In this document: positions 25,631 through 35,609 of the stretch, piece after piece
Layout: each line of letters opens with the position of its first letter
How positions within the stretch are numbered: the first letter of the stretch is position 1
DNA from: Flavobacterium denitrificans DSM 15936
Lineage (GTDB): Bacteria; Bacteroidota; Bacteroidia; Flavobacteriales; Flavobacteriaceae
NCBI RefSeq assembly: GCF_000425445.1
Contig: NZ_KE384377.1
Span: 186,001-250,000, forward strand
Length of the DNA: 64,000 bases
Reading direction: 5' to 3'
Position numbers and translations under genes: made by a program
Notes under the pieces: model-generated
Told to the model about the DNA's origin: nothing
The model's database searches: none
What the model saw: the letters and a program-made list of their open reading frames with translations, nothing else

Positions 25631-27004
25631 ATGTCAAACATTGAAAACGTCATACCAGCTGAAAATAGGAGTGCAATTATTCCGATGGTTATCTTGACCG
25701 CATTATTTTTTATTCTCGGATTTGTAACTTGGCTAAACGGACCATTAATTCCATTTTTTGAATTAGCTTGTGAGCTATCGTCGTCTCAAGCTTATTTTGT
25801 GACTTTTGCTTTTTACATTGCTTATTTTGTTATGGCAGTGCCATCATCTTGGGTGATTGAAAAAGTAGGTTATAAAAATGGTATTTCGCTGGGATTGTTG
25901 ATAATCGCTTTAGGAGCATTTATGTTTTATCCTGCTGCCGAAAGCCGTACTTTTTTATTGTTTTTAATTGCACTTTTTGTCATGGGGACAGGTTTAGCAA
26001 TTTTACAAACGGCCTCAAATCCTTATGTAGTAGTAATTGGTCCACGAGAAAGTGCTGCTGCGAGAATTAGCGTTTTAGGAATTGCGAATAAACTAGCTGG
26101 ATTTGTAGCGCCAATTATATTGACAGCTTTGGTTTTGTCTAATATGCAGGAATTTACAGCTGATAAAATTGCAATGCTGGATTCGGTTTCAAAATCAAAT
26201 GCTTTAAATTCTCTTGCATTACAATTGCAAAGGCCTTATCTTTATATGGGATTGATTATTATAGTGTTAGCTGTTTTGGTAAAGCTTTCGCCACTCCCAG
26301 AAATTGATTTGGATGAAGAAGGTGATATTTCAAATCTGAGTATTTTTAAACAAATTAAAAATGCATTGAAACGACCTCAATTGGTTTTGGGAGTGATAAC
26401 ATTAATGCTGTATTTGGCTGCCGAAGTTTTGGCGGGAGATTCAATTGGAGGTTTTGGAAAGCAATTGGGAGTTTATGGAGACGAAGGGAATTTTTATCTC
26501 AAATTAACCTCTTTCACCATGTCGGCAATGGTTGTTGGATATATTTTAGGAATAACCCTAATTCCAAAATATCTTTCACAAGTAACAGCACTACAAGGAT
26601 CAGGAGTTTTAGGAATCATTTTAGTTTTAGCAATTGTTATAATCTCGCCTAAACTTATGATTCAGTTGCCAGGAATTCCAGCTTTGCCAGTTGTGATTCT
26701 TTTAGTGGCCTTGTTAGGTCTGGCAAATGCGCTTTGCTGGCCTGCAATTTGGCCTATGGCATTAGAAGATTTGGGCGGTTATACTAAAATAGGAAGCGCC
26801 ATTTTAATTATGGGAATTATCGGAGGAGCTATTTTTCCGTTATTCTATGGCTTAATTACTGAAACTATAAATACAGCAAATATTGCAGCTGGAACACAAG
26901 CAACTTCAAGAAGTGGCAATCAGCTGGCGTATTTGATGCTTTTGCCATCTTATGCAATGATTCTTTTTTATGCTGTAAAAGGGCATAAATACCGACGATG
27001 GTAA
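25631..27004 (+). CDS. Sugar MFS transporter, FHS (FucP-like) family
   Basis: Inner-membrane proton-coupled sugar permease of 457 residues with about 12 transmembrane segments. It belongs with the fucose/glucose/galactose and GlcNAc (NagP-like) permeases: FILGFVTWLNGPLIPFFE in helix 1, YFVMAVPSSWVIEKVGYKNGISLGL, and LQTASNPYVVVIGPRESAAARISVLGIANKLAG, a typical FHS block. It lies between the activation genes and NagB, so it probably imports the monosaccharide released in the periplasm. GlcNAc, GalNAc and galactose are all possible. Confidence 0.93.
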   Translation: MSNIENVIPAENRSAIIPMVILTALFFILGFVTWLNGPLIPFFELACELSSSQAYFVTFAFYIAYFVMAVPSSWVIEKVGYKNGISLGLLIIALGAFMFYPAAESRTFLLFLIALFVMGTGLAILQTASNPYVVVIGPRESAAARISVLGIANKLAGFVAPIILTALVLSNMQEFTADKIAMLDSVSKSNALNSLALQLQRPYLYMGLIIIVLAVLVKLSPLPEIDLDEEGDISNLSIFKQIKNALKRPQLVLGVITLMLYLAAEVLAGDSIGGFGKQLGVYGDEGNFYLKLTSFTMSAMVVGYILGITLIPKYLSQVTALQGSGVLGIILVLAIVIISPKLMIQLPGIPALPVVILLVALLGLANALCWPAIWPMALEDLGGYTKIGSAILIMGIIGGAIFPLFYGLITETINTANIAAGTQATSRSGNQLAYLMLLPSYAMILFYAVKGHKYRRW

Positions 27005-27036
27005 ATAAATGAGAAACTAAATAAAAAACTATAATC

Positions 27037-28965
27037 ATGTTAAAAAGTAAAATTGACAAAGCAACAGGTTTCGAAAAACGATTCGAAAACATCAATACGG
27101 TTGTTTTTGAAAACTCTTCAGAAGCTTCAAAAGAAGTAGCGCAGGAAATCGCAGCTTTAATGAGAGAGAAACAAAAAGAGAATAAACTTTGTGTTTTAGG
27201 GCTTGCGACAGGTTCTTCACCAAAAGGTTTGTATGCTGAATTGGTTCGTCTTCATAAAGAAGAAGGGTTGAGTTTCAAAAACGTAGTTAGTTTTAACTTG
27301 GATGAATATTATCCAATGGAACCAAACTCAATCAACAGTTATGTTCGTTTTATGAAAGAATTGCTGTTTGATCATGTCGATATTTTACCTGAAAACGCTC
27401 ACGTTCCAGACGGACTTTTGACAAAAGAACAAATCGCAGATTACTGCCACGAATATGAAGCTAAAATAGAAGCTTTAGGCGGAATCGATTTGCAGGTTCT
27501 TGGAATTGGAGGAAATGGACATATTGGTTTTAACGAATCGGGTTCGCTTCAAAACTCAAAAACACGTTTAGTAGCTTTAGATCATATTACAAGAGTTGCC
27601 GCAAGCAAAGATTTCTTCGGATTAAATAATACACCAAGAACAGCAATCACACTTGGAGTGAAAAAAATCATGGAAGCAAAAAGAGTAATCTTATTGGCCT
27701 GGGGAGTTGGAAAAGCTAACATTGTAAAAAAATCTGTTGAGGATGAAGTTACAAACCGAGTTCCAGCTTCGTTCTTGCAAGAACATAACAATGCAGTTTT
27801 TATTTTAGATAAAGAAGCTTCTTCAAAATTAACGAGAATCAACAAGCCTTGGTTGGTTGAAAAAATCGTTTGGACAGACAAATTAACTCGTAAAGCGGTT
27901 TTAGGATTGGCATTAGATCTTAAAAAACCAATTTTAATGCTTACAGATGCTGATTATATCGAAAACGGTATGAGCGATTTATTGGCAGATTCTGGCCCGG
28001 CTTACGATACTAATATTAAGATATTTAATAAATTACAAAATACAATTACAGGTTGGCCAGGTGGAAAACCAAATTCTGATGATTCAAATCGTCCAGAAAG
28101 AGCGGAGCCAGCTAAAAAACGTGTATTGATTTTCAGTCCGCATCCTGATGATGACATTATCAGTATGGGAGGAACTTTTATGCGTTTGCAAGAACAAGGG
28201 CACGAAGTGCATGTGGCGTACCAAACATCTGGAAATATTGCAGTTGCCGACGATGAAGCGTTGCGTTTTGCAAGATTCGTAATTGATTACAACGAGAAAT
28301 TCGGAATCAAAAGTGCTGAGGCAGATGATATCTATAAAAAAGCAGAATCATTTTTACAGAACAAAAAGAACAGCGAAATTGATATTCCCGAAGTTCGTTA
28401 TATAAAAGGATTAATTAGAAAAGGTGAGGCGAGAGCAACAAGTCATTTTGTTGGTTTGCCAGATTCTCAAATTCACTTTATGGAATTGCCTTTCTATGAA
28501 ACGGGAACAATCGAGAAAAAACCAATCGGACCAGAAGATATTCAGTTGACGGTTGATTTAATTGAAAAAATTAAGCCACACCAAATTTACGCAGCTGGAG
28601 ATTTAGCAGATCCGCACGGAACCCATAAAGTTTGTTTAGATGCTATTTTTGAAGCGGTAAAAGTTTTAAAACCAAAATCATTTATGGATGATTGCTGGTT
28701 ATGGTTATACCGTGGCGCTTGGCAAGAATGGGGAATTGACGAAGTTGAAATGGCAGTTCCAATGAGCCCTGATCAGGTTTTAGCAAAACGTCACGGAATT
28801 TTCAAACACCAATCTCAAAAAGATGGAGTTGTTTTTCAAGGAACTGATGCAAGAGAGTTCTGGCAGAGAGCAGAAGATAGAAACCGCGAAACAGCAGAAT
28901 TATACCATCAATTAGGATTGGCGACTTATGCTGCAATGGAAGCTTTCGTGAGATGGCATTATTAA
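27037..28965 (+). CDS. nagB: Glucosamine-6-phosphate deaminase fused to a PIG-L/LmbE deacetylase domain
   Basis: Two-domain cytoplasmic enzyme of 642 residues. Residues 1-270 are a NagB deaminase (GLATGSSPKGLYAEL, SFNLDEYYPM, GIGGNGHIGFNESGS), which converts glucosamine-6-P to fructose-6-P and ammonia. From about residue 360 a PIG-L/LmbE domain begins at VLIFSPHPDDDIISMGG, whose HPDDD motif binds the catalytic metal in deacetylases, with ADPHGTHKVC later. The fused form is known from Bacteroidota and could join deacetylation with deamination of an amino sugar. It lies 33 bases after the permease gene, consistent with one operon for N-acetylhexosamine breakdown. Confidence 0.94.
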   Translation: MLKSKIDKATGFEKRFENINTVVFENSSEASKEVAQEIAALMREKQKENKLCVLGLATGSSPKGLYAELVRLHKEEGLSFKNVVSFNLDEYYPMEPNSINSYVRFMKELLFDHVDILPENAHVPDGLLTKEQIADYCHEYEAKIEALGGIDLQVLGIGGNGHIGFNESGSLQNSKTRLVALDHITRVAASKDFFGLNNTPRTAITLGVKKIMEAKRVILLAWGVGKANIVKKSVEDEVTNRVPASFLQEHNNAVFILDKEASSKLTRINKPWLVEKIVWTDKLTRKAVLGLALDLKKPILMLTDADYIENGMSDLLADSGPAYDTNIKIFNKLQNTITGWPGGKPNSDDSNRPERAEPAKKRVLIFSPHPDDDIISMGGTFMRLQEQGHEVHVAYQTSGNIAVADDEALRFARFVIDYNEKFGIKSAEADDIYKKAESFLQNKKNSEIDIPEVRYIKGLIRKGEARATSHFVGLPDSQIHFMELPFYETGTIEKKPIGPEDIQLTVDLIEKIKPHQIYAAGDLADPHGTHKVCLDAIFEAVKVLKPKSFMDDCWLWLYRGAWQEWGIDEVEMAVPMSPDQVLAKRHGIFKHQSQKDGVVFQGTDAREFWQRAEDRNRETAELYHQLGLATYAAMEAFVRWHY

Positions 28966-29330
28966 GATGCTAAGATTCTAAGATTTTAGTTATCAGTCAC
29001 AGTTTGCAGTCGCAGTATCAGTATCAGTATTCAGTTTTTAACTGTGACTGAAATCTGCGACTGAAAACTTTAAAAATAATTTTGAAGCAGGAAGGGAGAA
29101 TGAAAATAAGTTCTTTTTTCTTGCTTCTTTTTTTTAAAGAGGCTAAGGTTCTAAGATTGTGAGGTTCTAAGTTTTCCAGTCTTTACAGTAGTCTTCGTTT
29201 TAAAACTGTAAACTGTGACTGAGACTGAAAACTATTTTTTAATCTGTGGCAAATAAATAATAGCTTTGCATACAATTGGAGTAAGAAGAAAGTATAAGTC
29301 TTTCCTCTTGCTTCTTTCTTCTTAAAAACT
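28966..29330. repeat. Repeat-rich intergenic region (CTAAG and CAGT families)
   Basis: 365 bases with no gene. It starts with GATGCTAAGATTCTAAGATT (family C, also near 29137, 44570-44720 and 46895). It then has TCAGTCACAGTTTGCAGTCG with direct CAGTAT repeats, pairing imperfectly with AACTGTGACTGAAATCTGCG. A second set near 29180-29233 repeats ACTGTAAACTGTGACTGAGA. Two TTTCTTGCTTCTTT segments also repeat at about 29116 and 29307. This marks the edge of the accessory patch that follows. Confidence 0.6.
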
Positions 29331-29567
29331 ATGGATCAAGACAAAAAACAACTCATAAAATTAGCCCACACCAAAATGCCTTTCGGGAAATATGAAGGAA
29401 AATATTTAATTGATTTGCCTGAATATTATGTTGTTTGGTATCATAATAAAGGATTTCCAAAAGGAGAATTAGGGCAACAACTGCAACTCATTTATGAGCT
29501 AAAATTAAATGGTTTGGAAGAATTGATTCGAAATATAAAGAAGCAATATCCAAAACCTATTAAATAG
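29331..29567 (+). CDS. DUF3820 family protein
   Basis: Small cytoplasmic protein of 78 residues with the DUF3820 layout: MPFGKYEGKYLIDLPEYYVVWYHNKGFPKGELGQ followed by a helical LQLIYELKLNGLEELI. The MPFGKYKG... and WYxxKGFPxGxLG segments are the family hallmarks. The function is unknown; the family has been named after a quorum-sensing-regulated virulence factor, but nothing here supports that role. It stands alone after a repeat-rich spacer. Confidence 0.88.
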   Translation: MDQDKKQLIKLAHTKMPFGKYEGKYLIDLPEYYVVWYHNKGFPKGELGQQLQLIYELKLNGLEELIRNIKKQYPKPIK

Positions 29568-29718
29568 TAGGAAAAATCTTTTGTAGTTTAAATTTTTTTT
29601 TATAAGTTTGAAATACAAAATATTATAATTTCCAAAAACAAAGTGATACCACAGAGTTCAAGACTGAATTCATAAATGTGTACAAGTCAGTGTTTTTTAA
29701 ATTATAATATTTTTTTTT

Positions 29719-30085
29719 ATGCCTAAACTTTCCTCAATAGCAAGTATTACTTGCTGGTATGGGAAATTTCCTTGGTATCTTCCGTATTTTATACATTCTT
29801 GCTCTTTTAACCCAACTGTTGATTTTTTATATTATTACAGATAATAAAAATAAAATTGACAACAAACCTCAGAATGTAAAAATAATTTACAAAAGACTCG
29901 ATGAAATAAAAGCATCTGCATTTCAAAAACTTGGTTTTAAAGTCAATATTGATTATCCCTACAAGCTTTGTGATTTCAAACCCGCCTATGGTTTTTTGTT
30001 TCCTGAGATCATAAAAGATTATGATTTTTGGACTCAAAGTGACCTCGATATTATTGTCAGCTGGCTTGAAAAAAAATCAAAATAA
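29719..30085 (+). pseudogene. Frameshifted and truncated DUF6625-like (glycosyltransferase-like) gene remnant
   Basis: Reading from the ATG at 29719 gives MPKLSSIASITCWYGKFPWY and on to CSFNPTVDF, then stops at 29842-29844. The next frame continues the same protein as IITDNKNKIDNKPQNVKIIY..., through YPYKLCDFKPAYGFLF and DYDFWTQSDLDIIV. Together they match the N-terminal part of DUF6625 proteins, with the landmarks CKxNPT, ITDN, YKLCDFKPAYG and YDFWGxxDxDxI. Removing one T from the T6 run at 29823-29828 restores one frame (VDFYIITDN). The protein then ends in WLEKKSK soon after DLDII, where family members continue for well over 100 residues. The ORF from 29759 (108 codons) is therefore a fragment. 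Confidence 0.7.
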
Positions 30086-30090
30086 TTGAT

Positions 30091-30690
30091 ATGAGACAAA
30101 CTTTTTTTCTTACAATAATATTGGGAACTTTTATTTTTTTTAATTCCTGTACTTGCAAGTGTATCAAAACACATTTAACGAAAGACGAAAAAGAATGGTT
30201 TTCAGTGTATGAAAAAGGACAACAAATAATTTTTAAAAGCAATCTTGGAAAATTTGATACTTTGACTGTTAAAGATAAGTATGAAACATATGGGAATAAG
30301 GGATGTAATTGCTATGAAATTGGAACAATTCAGGATCATGTAATGGGGATTGAATTAAAAGCAAAGACCTCTTACAATGAACCTTATTGTGATGGCGGCA
30401 TATCTATTAGTAAAGAAGCTGTTGATCAAAAGAGTTTTCCCGTTTTTGGACTTTTTGGTTTGATATACGATAAAAGGTTTCAAAGTTTATTTCCTCAAAA
30501 AGAAGATATTATATTATCAACAATAAAAAATAGAATTTATCATACATATCATGTAGAAGATGGAGTTAATGCAAATAATGGTGGCAATAATTATTTACAA
30601 TCTTTTTACTGGGATAAAAAAGAGGGATTGATTCGTTATGATACGAAAGAAGGTGAAGTTTTTGAATTGCTAAAAAAAACACTGATTTAA
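30091..30690 (+). CDS. Hypothetical lipoprotein
   Basis: Exported protein of 199 residues with the lipobox FNSC at residue 20 after a hydrophobic signal peptide; further Cys follow directly (SCTCKC). The body has NKGCNCYEIGTI and a late segment WDKKEGLIRYDTKEGEVFELL. No known family was recognised. It begins six bases after the DUF6625 remnant and is followed 20 bases later by another exported protein. These small genes may be one operon of accessory proteins. Confidence 0.72.
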   Translation: MRQTFFLTIILGTFIFFNSCTCKCIKTHLTKDEKEWFSVYEKGQQIIFKSNLGKFDTLTVKDKYETYGNKGCNCYEIGTIQDHVMGIELKAKTSYNEPYCDGGISISKEAVDQKSFPVFGLFGLIYDKRFQSLFPQKEDIILSTIKNRIYHTYHVEDGVNANNGGNNYLQSFYWDKKEGLIRYDTKEGEVFELLKKTLI

Positions 30691-30710
30691 AAAAAAATAA
30701 TATTTCTCAA

Positions 30711-31208
30711 ATGAAAAAAATCATACAACTATTTTTCTTATTACTGTTTACATTTACTGTAGTTGCACAAGATACAAGTAATAAATCTTCGGCAGGAGGT
30801 CCTGCAACAGCAAAAGAATTGGTGGGGTTTTGGAAAATGATTCCATTGCCAAATCCTTCAGTAAATAAAGTAAATCCATGGCCTCAGCCTTATCAATGGT
30901 TTGAGTTTACAGAGGACGGTAAAGTATATTCAATGATGGTTTCTAGTAATAAAGAATATTCAAAACAAGAATTACGTAAAGCTTTTGATGTTTTTCCAAA
31001 AAAGAGAGTGCCTAATTATAAAATGTATGGTGCCTTTGTGATTATTGATAACCCTGAAATTAAAAATTATTTAGAAATATGGGGGACAAATATTTTTGCG
31101 AAGAATATTGACGGTATTGCTCAAAAGGGGGATTTAATGTTGACTTTAGATGATGGTACGCAGACAGGTAAAGTTGTGTATTACAGATTACTGCGGAGGA
31201 TAAATTGA
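30711..31208 (+). CDS. Hypothetical secreted protein, lipocalin-like start
   Basis: Exported protein of 165 residues. A signal peptide (MKKIIQLFFLLLFTFTVVAQ) is followed by ELVGFWKMIPLPNP and YQWFEFTEDGKVYSM, a pattern common at the first strands of small lipocalin-like proteins in Bacteroidota. The end, GTQTGKVVYYRLLRRI, is strand-like. No catalytic residues are evident. It is co-directional with its neighbours at short spacing. Confidence 0.72.
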   Translation: MKKIIQLFFLLLFTFTVVAQDTSNKSSAGGPATAKELVGFWKMIPLPNPSVNKVNPWPQPYQWFEFTEDGKVYSMMVSSNKEYSKQELRKAFDVFPKKRVPNYKMYGAFVIIDNPEIKNYLEIWGTNIFAKNIDGIAQKGDLMLTLDDGTQTGKVVYYRLLRRIN

Positions 31209-31212
31209 TTTT

Positions 31213-31440
31213 ATGAAATTTAAATACGAAGATTGGATAATTCATTGTTTTTTATTGTCTATCTACATAATTATTTGGGGAACAATGCTAATAAAAGTTC
31301 ACAATCCAAAAGATTATGCTAAAAAAAAATCATATTCCAGAAGTCTGTCTTTTAGATTTTATCTGACAGGTGTATTTGTGCTTGGTCTCATTTATGCCTT
31401 AGTAAGAGACTTTATTAAGTTGTACAATAATGAATATTAG
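31213..31440 (+). CDS. Small hypothetical membrane protein
   Basis: 75 residues with two predicted transmembrane segments (FLLSIYIIIWGTMLI and FYLTGVFVLGLIYALV) joined by a basic loop rich in Lys, Ser and Arg. It starts five bases after the preceding stop, suggesting co-translation. No family is recognised. Because it is short and AT-rich, it is called on position, start context and clear helices. Confidence 0.6.
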   Translation: MKFKYEDWIIHCFLLSIYIIIWGTMLIKVHNPKDYAKKKSYSRSLSFRFYLTGVFVLGLIYALVRDFIKLYNNEY

Positions 31441-31458
31441 ATTTAAACATAAAAATAA

Positions 31459-31739
31459 ATGATCAACTTTGCCTACGAGTATCAGATTGGTAAGAAAGAT
31501 TTTGGACTAACATGTGCATGGATTTTATCTGTGTCTATGAAAAATTATTTTACTTTCTAAAAGTACTTGAAATCAACTCTTATCTCATTGAAGTTGTTTT
31601 ACCTTTTGGATTAAAAACAAATTATGGCGTTGAATTAAACTTTCATGCCGAATCAAAAGGTACTGCAGAAATTATTACTGAAGATAGAAGACTAATTGAG
31701 CGATTCTTTGATAATAGTTTAAGGTATGAATTAAAATAA
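31459..31739 (+). pseudogene. Probably frameshifted small gene of unknown function
   Basis: An ATG at 31459 opens MINFAYEYQIGKKDFG and runs to a stop at 31558. An overlapping frame, open from 31494 with an ATG at 31512, gives ERFWTNMCMDFICVYEKLFY... to LRYELK. Adding one T to the T4 run at 31500-31503 joins them as GKKDFWTNMCMDFICVYEKL, a 93-residue reading. Alternatively only the 75-residue ORF from 31512 is real. No family is recognised. The position after three exported-protein genes fits a decaying accessory patch. Confidence 0.4.
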
Positions 31740-31902
31740 TTTTTTTCTACTCAGTTAAAAAGAAATCTGAAGTCAATTTAAGGACATCGTTAAAAATCTT
31801 CCCAATTAAAACCTAAAATTATCGATTACAAAACCAACTAATCGATTTGTTTAAAAAATTACAAAATTATCTCATTCTGTAATAGAGAAATTGTCTAATT
31901 AA

Positions 31903-33567
<1,665 letters not shown>

Positions 33568-33646
33568 TAATTATATTCTAAGAGACTGTAACTTTTAAAT
33601 TAAACAGATACTAATAGCCTCAAACGAATAACTTTTTTAAATAATA

Positions 33647-35557
33647 ATGGAAGAAAAAAAATTAGACCTTAATTCGATCATTGGTTTTGTGTTGATATTC
33701 GGAATTTTGATTTGGATTATGTACCAAAATCAGCCCTCTGAAAAAGAAATTGCTGCTGAAAAAGCCAAGAAAGAATTAGTTGCTAAACAAGAAGCCCAAG
33801 CTAAAGCTGATAAAGCTAAAACTGCAGCATTGCCAGTTGCTACAACTCCGGGTGATACTGTTCAAATCGCGCAATTGCAAAAAACTTTAGGAGGATTTGC
33901 TTATTCAGCAACACTTCCTTCTGCAAAAGAAGCTTTTACTACAATCGAAAATGAAAAATTAAGATTAAAGATTGCTAATAAAGGTGGTTATATTGTTGAA
34001 GCTACTCTAAAGGAATTCGAAAGATTAAAAAAAGGTTCAGGGCAATTAGTTGAGTTGATTAAAAACAATAACTCAAACTTAAATATTCAGTTGCAAACTA
34101 CAGACAATAGAACATTAAATTCTAAAGACTTGTATTTTGAGCCAACATTAGAAAAAGTTGGGCAAGATCAAGTTTTGTCAATGCGTTTGAAAGCGGGTGC
34201 AAATGAATTTTTAGAATATAAATATGTTTTAAAACCAAATGATTATTTAGTTGGTTTTGATATTCGTTCTCAAGGATTAAACAAAGTTTTGAATGCTTCT
34301 AAGCCATTGGATTTGCAATGGGATTTAAAAACATACAGAAACGAGAAAAGTGTTTCTTATGAGAATCGTTATGCTCAGATTGATTACAAATACGAAGAAT
34401 CAAAATACAATAACGTAAGTTCGCATGGACAAGGAAAAGAAGAAATGCCAACAAAAGTTAGTTTTGTAGCGTTCAAACAACATTTCTTTGCAACGATCTT
34501 ATCTTCAGAAAAACCGTTTGAAACTTCAAAATTGCATTCAGATGATTTAGTTAAAGACGAAAAAATTGACACTGTTTTCACAAAACAATTCAAAGCTAAT
34601 TTACCTTTAGCATTCTCAAATGGTGAGGTTGATTACAAAATGAGTTTGTATATGGGGCCTGTAGATTATAAGACATTAAAGTCTTATGATAAAAATTTCG
34701 ATAAAATCATTCCCTTAGGATGGGGGATTTTTGGTTGGATCAACAAATGGATTTTTATTCCGTTATTTGGATTTTTAAGTTCTACAATAGGCTTGTCATT
34801 AGGAATTGCAATTATCATTTTTACTATTATTATCAAAGTAGGAATGTCGCCAATTACCTATAAGTCATTCTTGTCTCAGGCAAAAATGAAAGTTTTACGT
34901 CCGGATATTGCTGAATTGGGAGAAAAATACAAAAAAGACCCAATGAAGAAACAACAGGAAACAATGAAACTATACAATAAAGCAGGTGTAAACCCAATGG
35001 CAGGATGTATTCCGGCTCTGATTCAGCTTCCTTTTATGTATGCGTCGTTCCAGTTTTTCCCTGCAGCATTCGAATTGAGACAAAAAAGTTTCCTTTGGGC
35101 AGACGATTTATCTTCTTTTGACTCTGTGGTAAAATTACCTTTTAATATTCCATTGTATGGAGATCATATCAGTTTGTTTCCAATTTTGGCTGCAATTGCA
35201 ATTTTCTTCTACATGAAAATGACTTCAGGAGATCAACAAATGGCAGCGCCTCAGCAAGAAGGTATGCCTGATATGGCAAAAATGATGAAAATCATGATTT
35301 ATGTTTCGCCATTGATGATGTTGATTTTCTTCAATAGCTATGGTGCTGGATTGAGTTTGTACAACTTTATTTCGAACTTAATTACAATCGGAATTATGTT
35401 TGTAATTAAAAATTATATTGTTGACAGTGATAAAATTCACGCTCAGATTCAAGAAAACAAACAGAGAGAGCCTAAAAAGCCAAGTAAGTTCCAACAGCGT
35501 CTTCAAGAAGTTATGGAGCAGCAGGAAGCAGCAAAAGCTCAAAATAAAAGGAAATAA
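33647..35557 (+). CDS. yidC: Membrane protein insertase YidC
   Basis: Inner-membrane insertase of 636 residues that helps proteins enter the membrane with or without SecYEG. It has an N-terminal helix (IIGFVLIFGILIWIMY), then a large periplasmic beta-domain to about residue 340. The conserved five-helix core follows, with YKSFLSQAKMKVLRPDIAELGEKYKKDPMKKQQE and NPMAGCIPALIQLPFMYASFQFF. A basic C-terminal tail (QRLQEVMEQQEAAKAQNKRK) could contact the ribosome. The two-part form is normal for Gram-negative bacteria. Confidence 0.97.
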   Translation: MEEKKLDLNSIIGFVLIFGILIWIMYQNQPSEKEIAAEKAKKELVAKQEAQAKADKAKTAALPVATTPGDTVQIAQLQKTLGGFAYSATLPSAKEAFTTIENEKLRLKIANKGGYIVEATLKEFERLKKGSGQLVELIKNNNSNLNIQLQTTDNRTLNSKDLYFEPTLEKVGQDQVLSMRLKAGANEFLEYKYVLKPNDYLVGFDIRSQGLNKVLNASKPLDLQWDLKTYRNEKSVSYENRYAQIDYKYEESKYNNVSSHGQGKEEMPTKVSFVAFKQHFFATILSSEKPFETSKLHSDDLVKDEKIDTVFTKQFKANLPLAFSNGEVDYKMSLYMGPVDYKTLKSYDKNFDKIIPLGWGIFGWINKWIFIPLFGFLSSTIGLSLGIAIIIFTIIIKVGMSPITYKSFLSQAKMKVLRPDIAELGEKYKKDPMKKQQETMKLYNKAGVNPMAGCIPALIQLPFMYASFQFFPAAFELRQKSFLWADDLSSFDSVVKLPFNIPLYGDHISLFPILAAIAIFFYMKMTSGDQQMAAPQQEGMPDMAKMMKIMIYVSPLMMLIFFNSYGAGLSLYNFISNLITIGIMFVIKNYIVDSDKIHAQIQENKQREPKKPSKFQQRLQEVMEQQEAAKAQNKRK

Positions 35558-35571
35558 TTTTTATAGATTAT

Positions 35572-35603
35572 AAAAAAGTCTCGTTGTTTAACGAGACTTT
35601 TTT
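35572..35603. terminator. Bidirectional terminator between yidC and the fasciclin gene
   Basis: AAGTCTCGTT pairs with AACGAGACTT around a GTTT loop, with an A-run on one side and a T-run on the other. It lies between convergent stops and can end both transcripts. Confidence 0.85.
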
Positions 35604-35609
35604 TTGTGT

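Noticed and set aside
28995..29060. Possible CRISPR-like array in the CAGTAT repeats
   Set aside because: Units are only 6-7 bases, spacing is irregular, spacers are absent and no cas gene is near; it is a simple intergenic repeat.
31891..31893. TTG as the -33 element of pyrG
   Set aside because: It is only 14 bases from the -7 box, while well-formed promoters in this window use 18-20.
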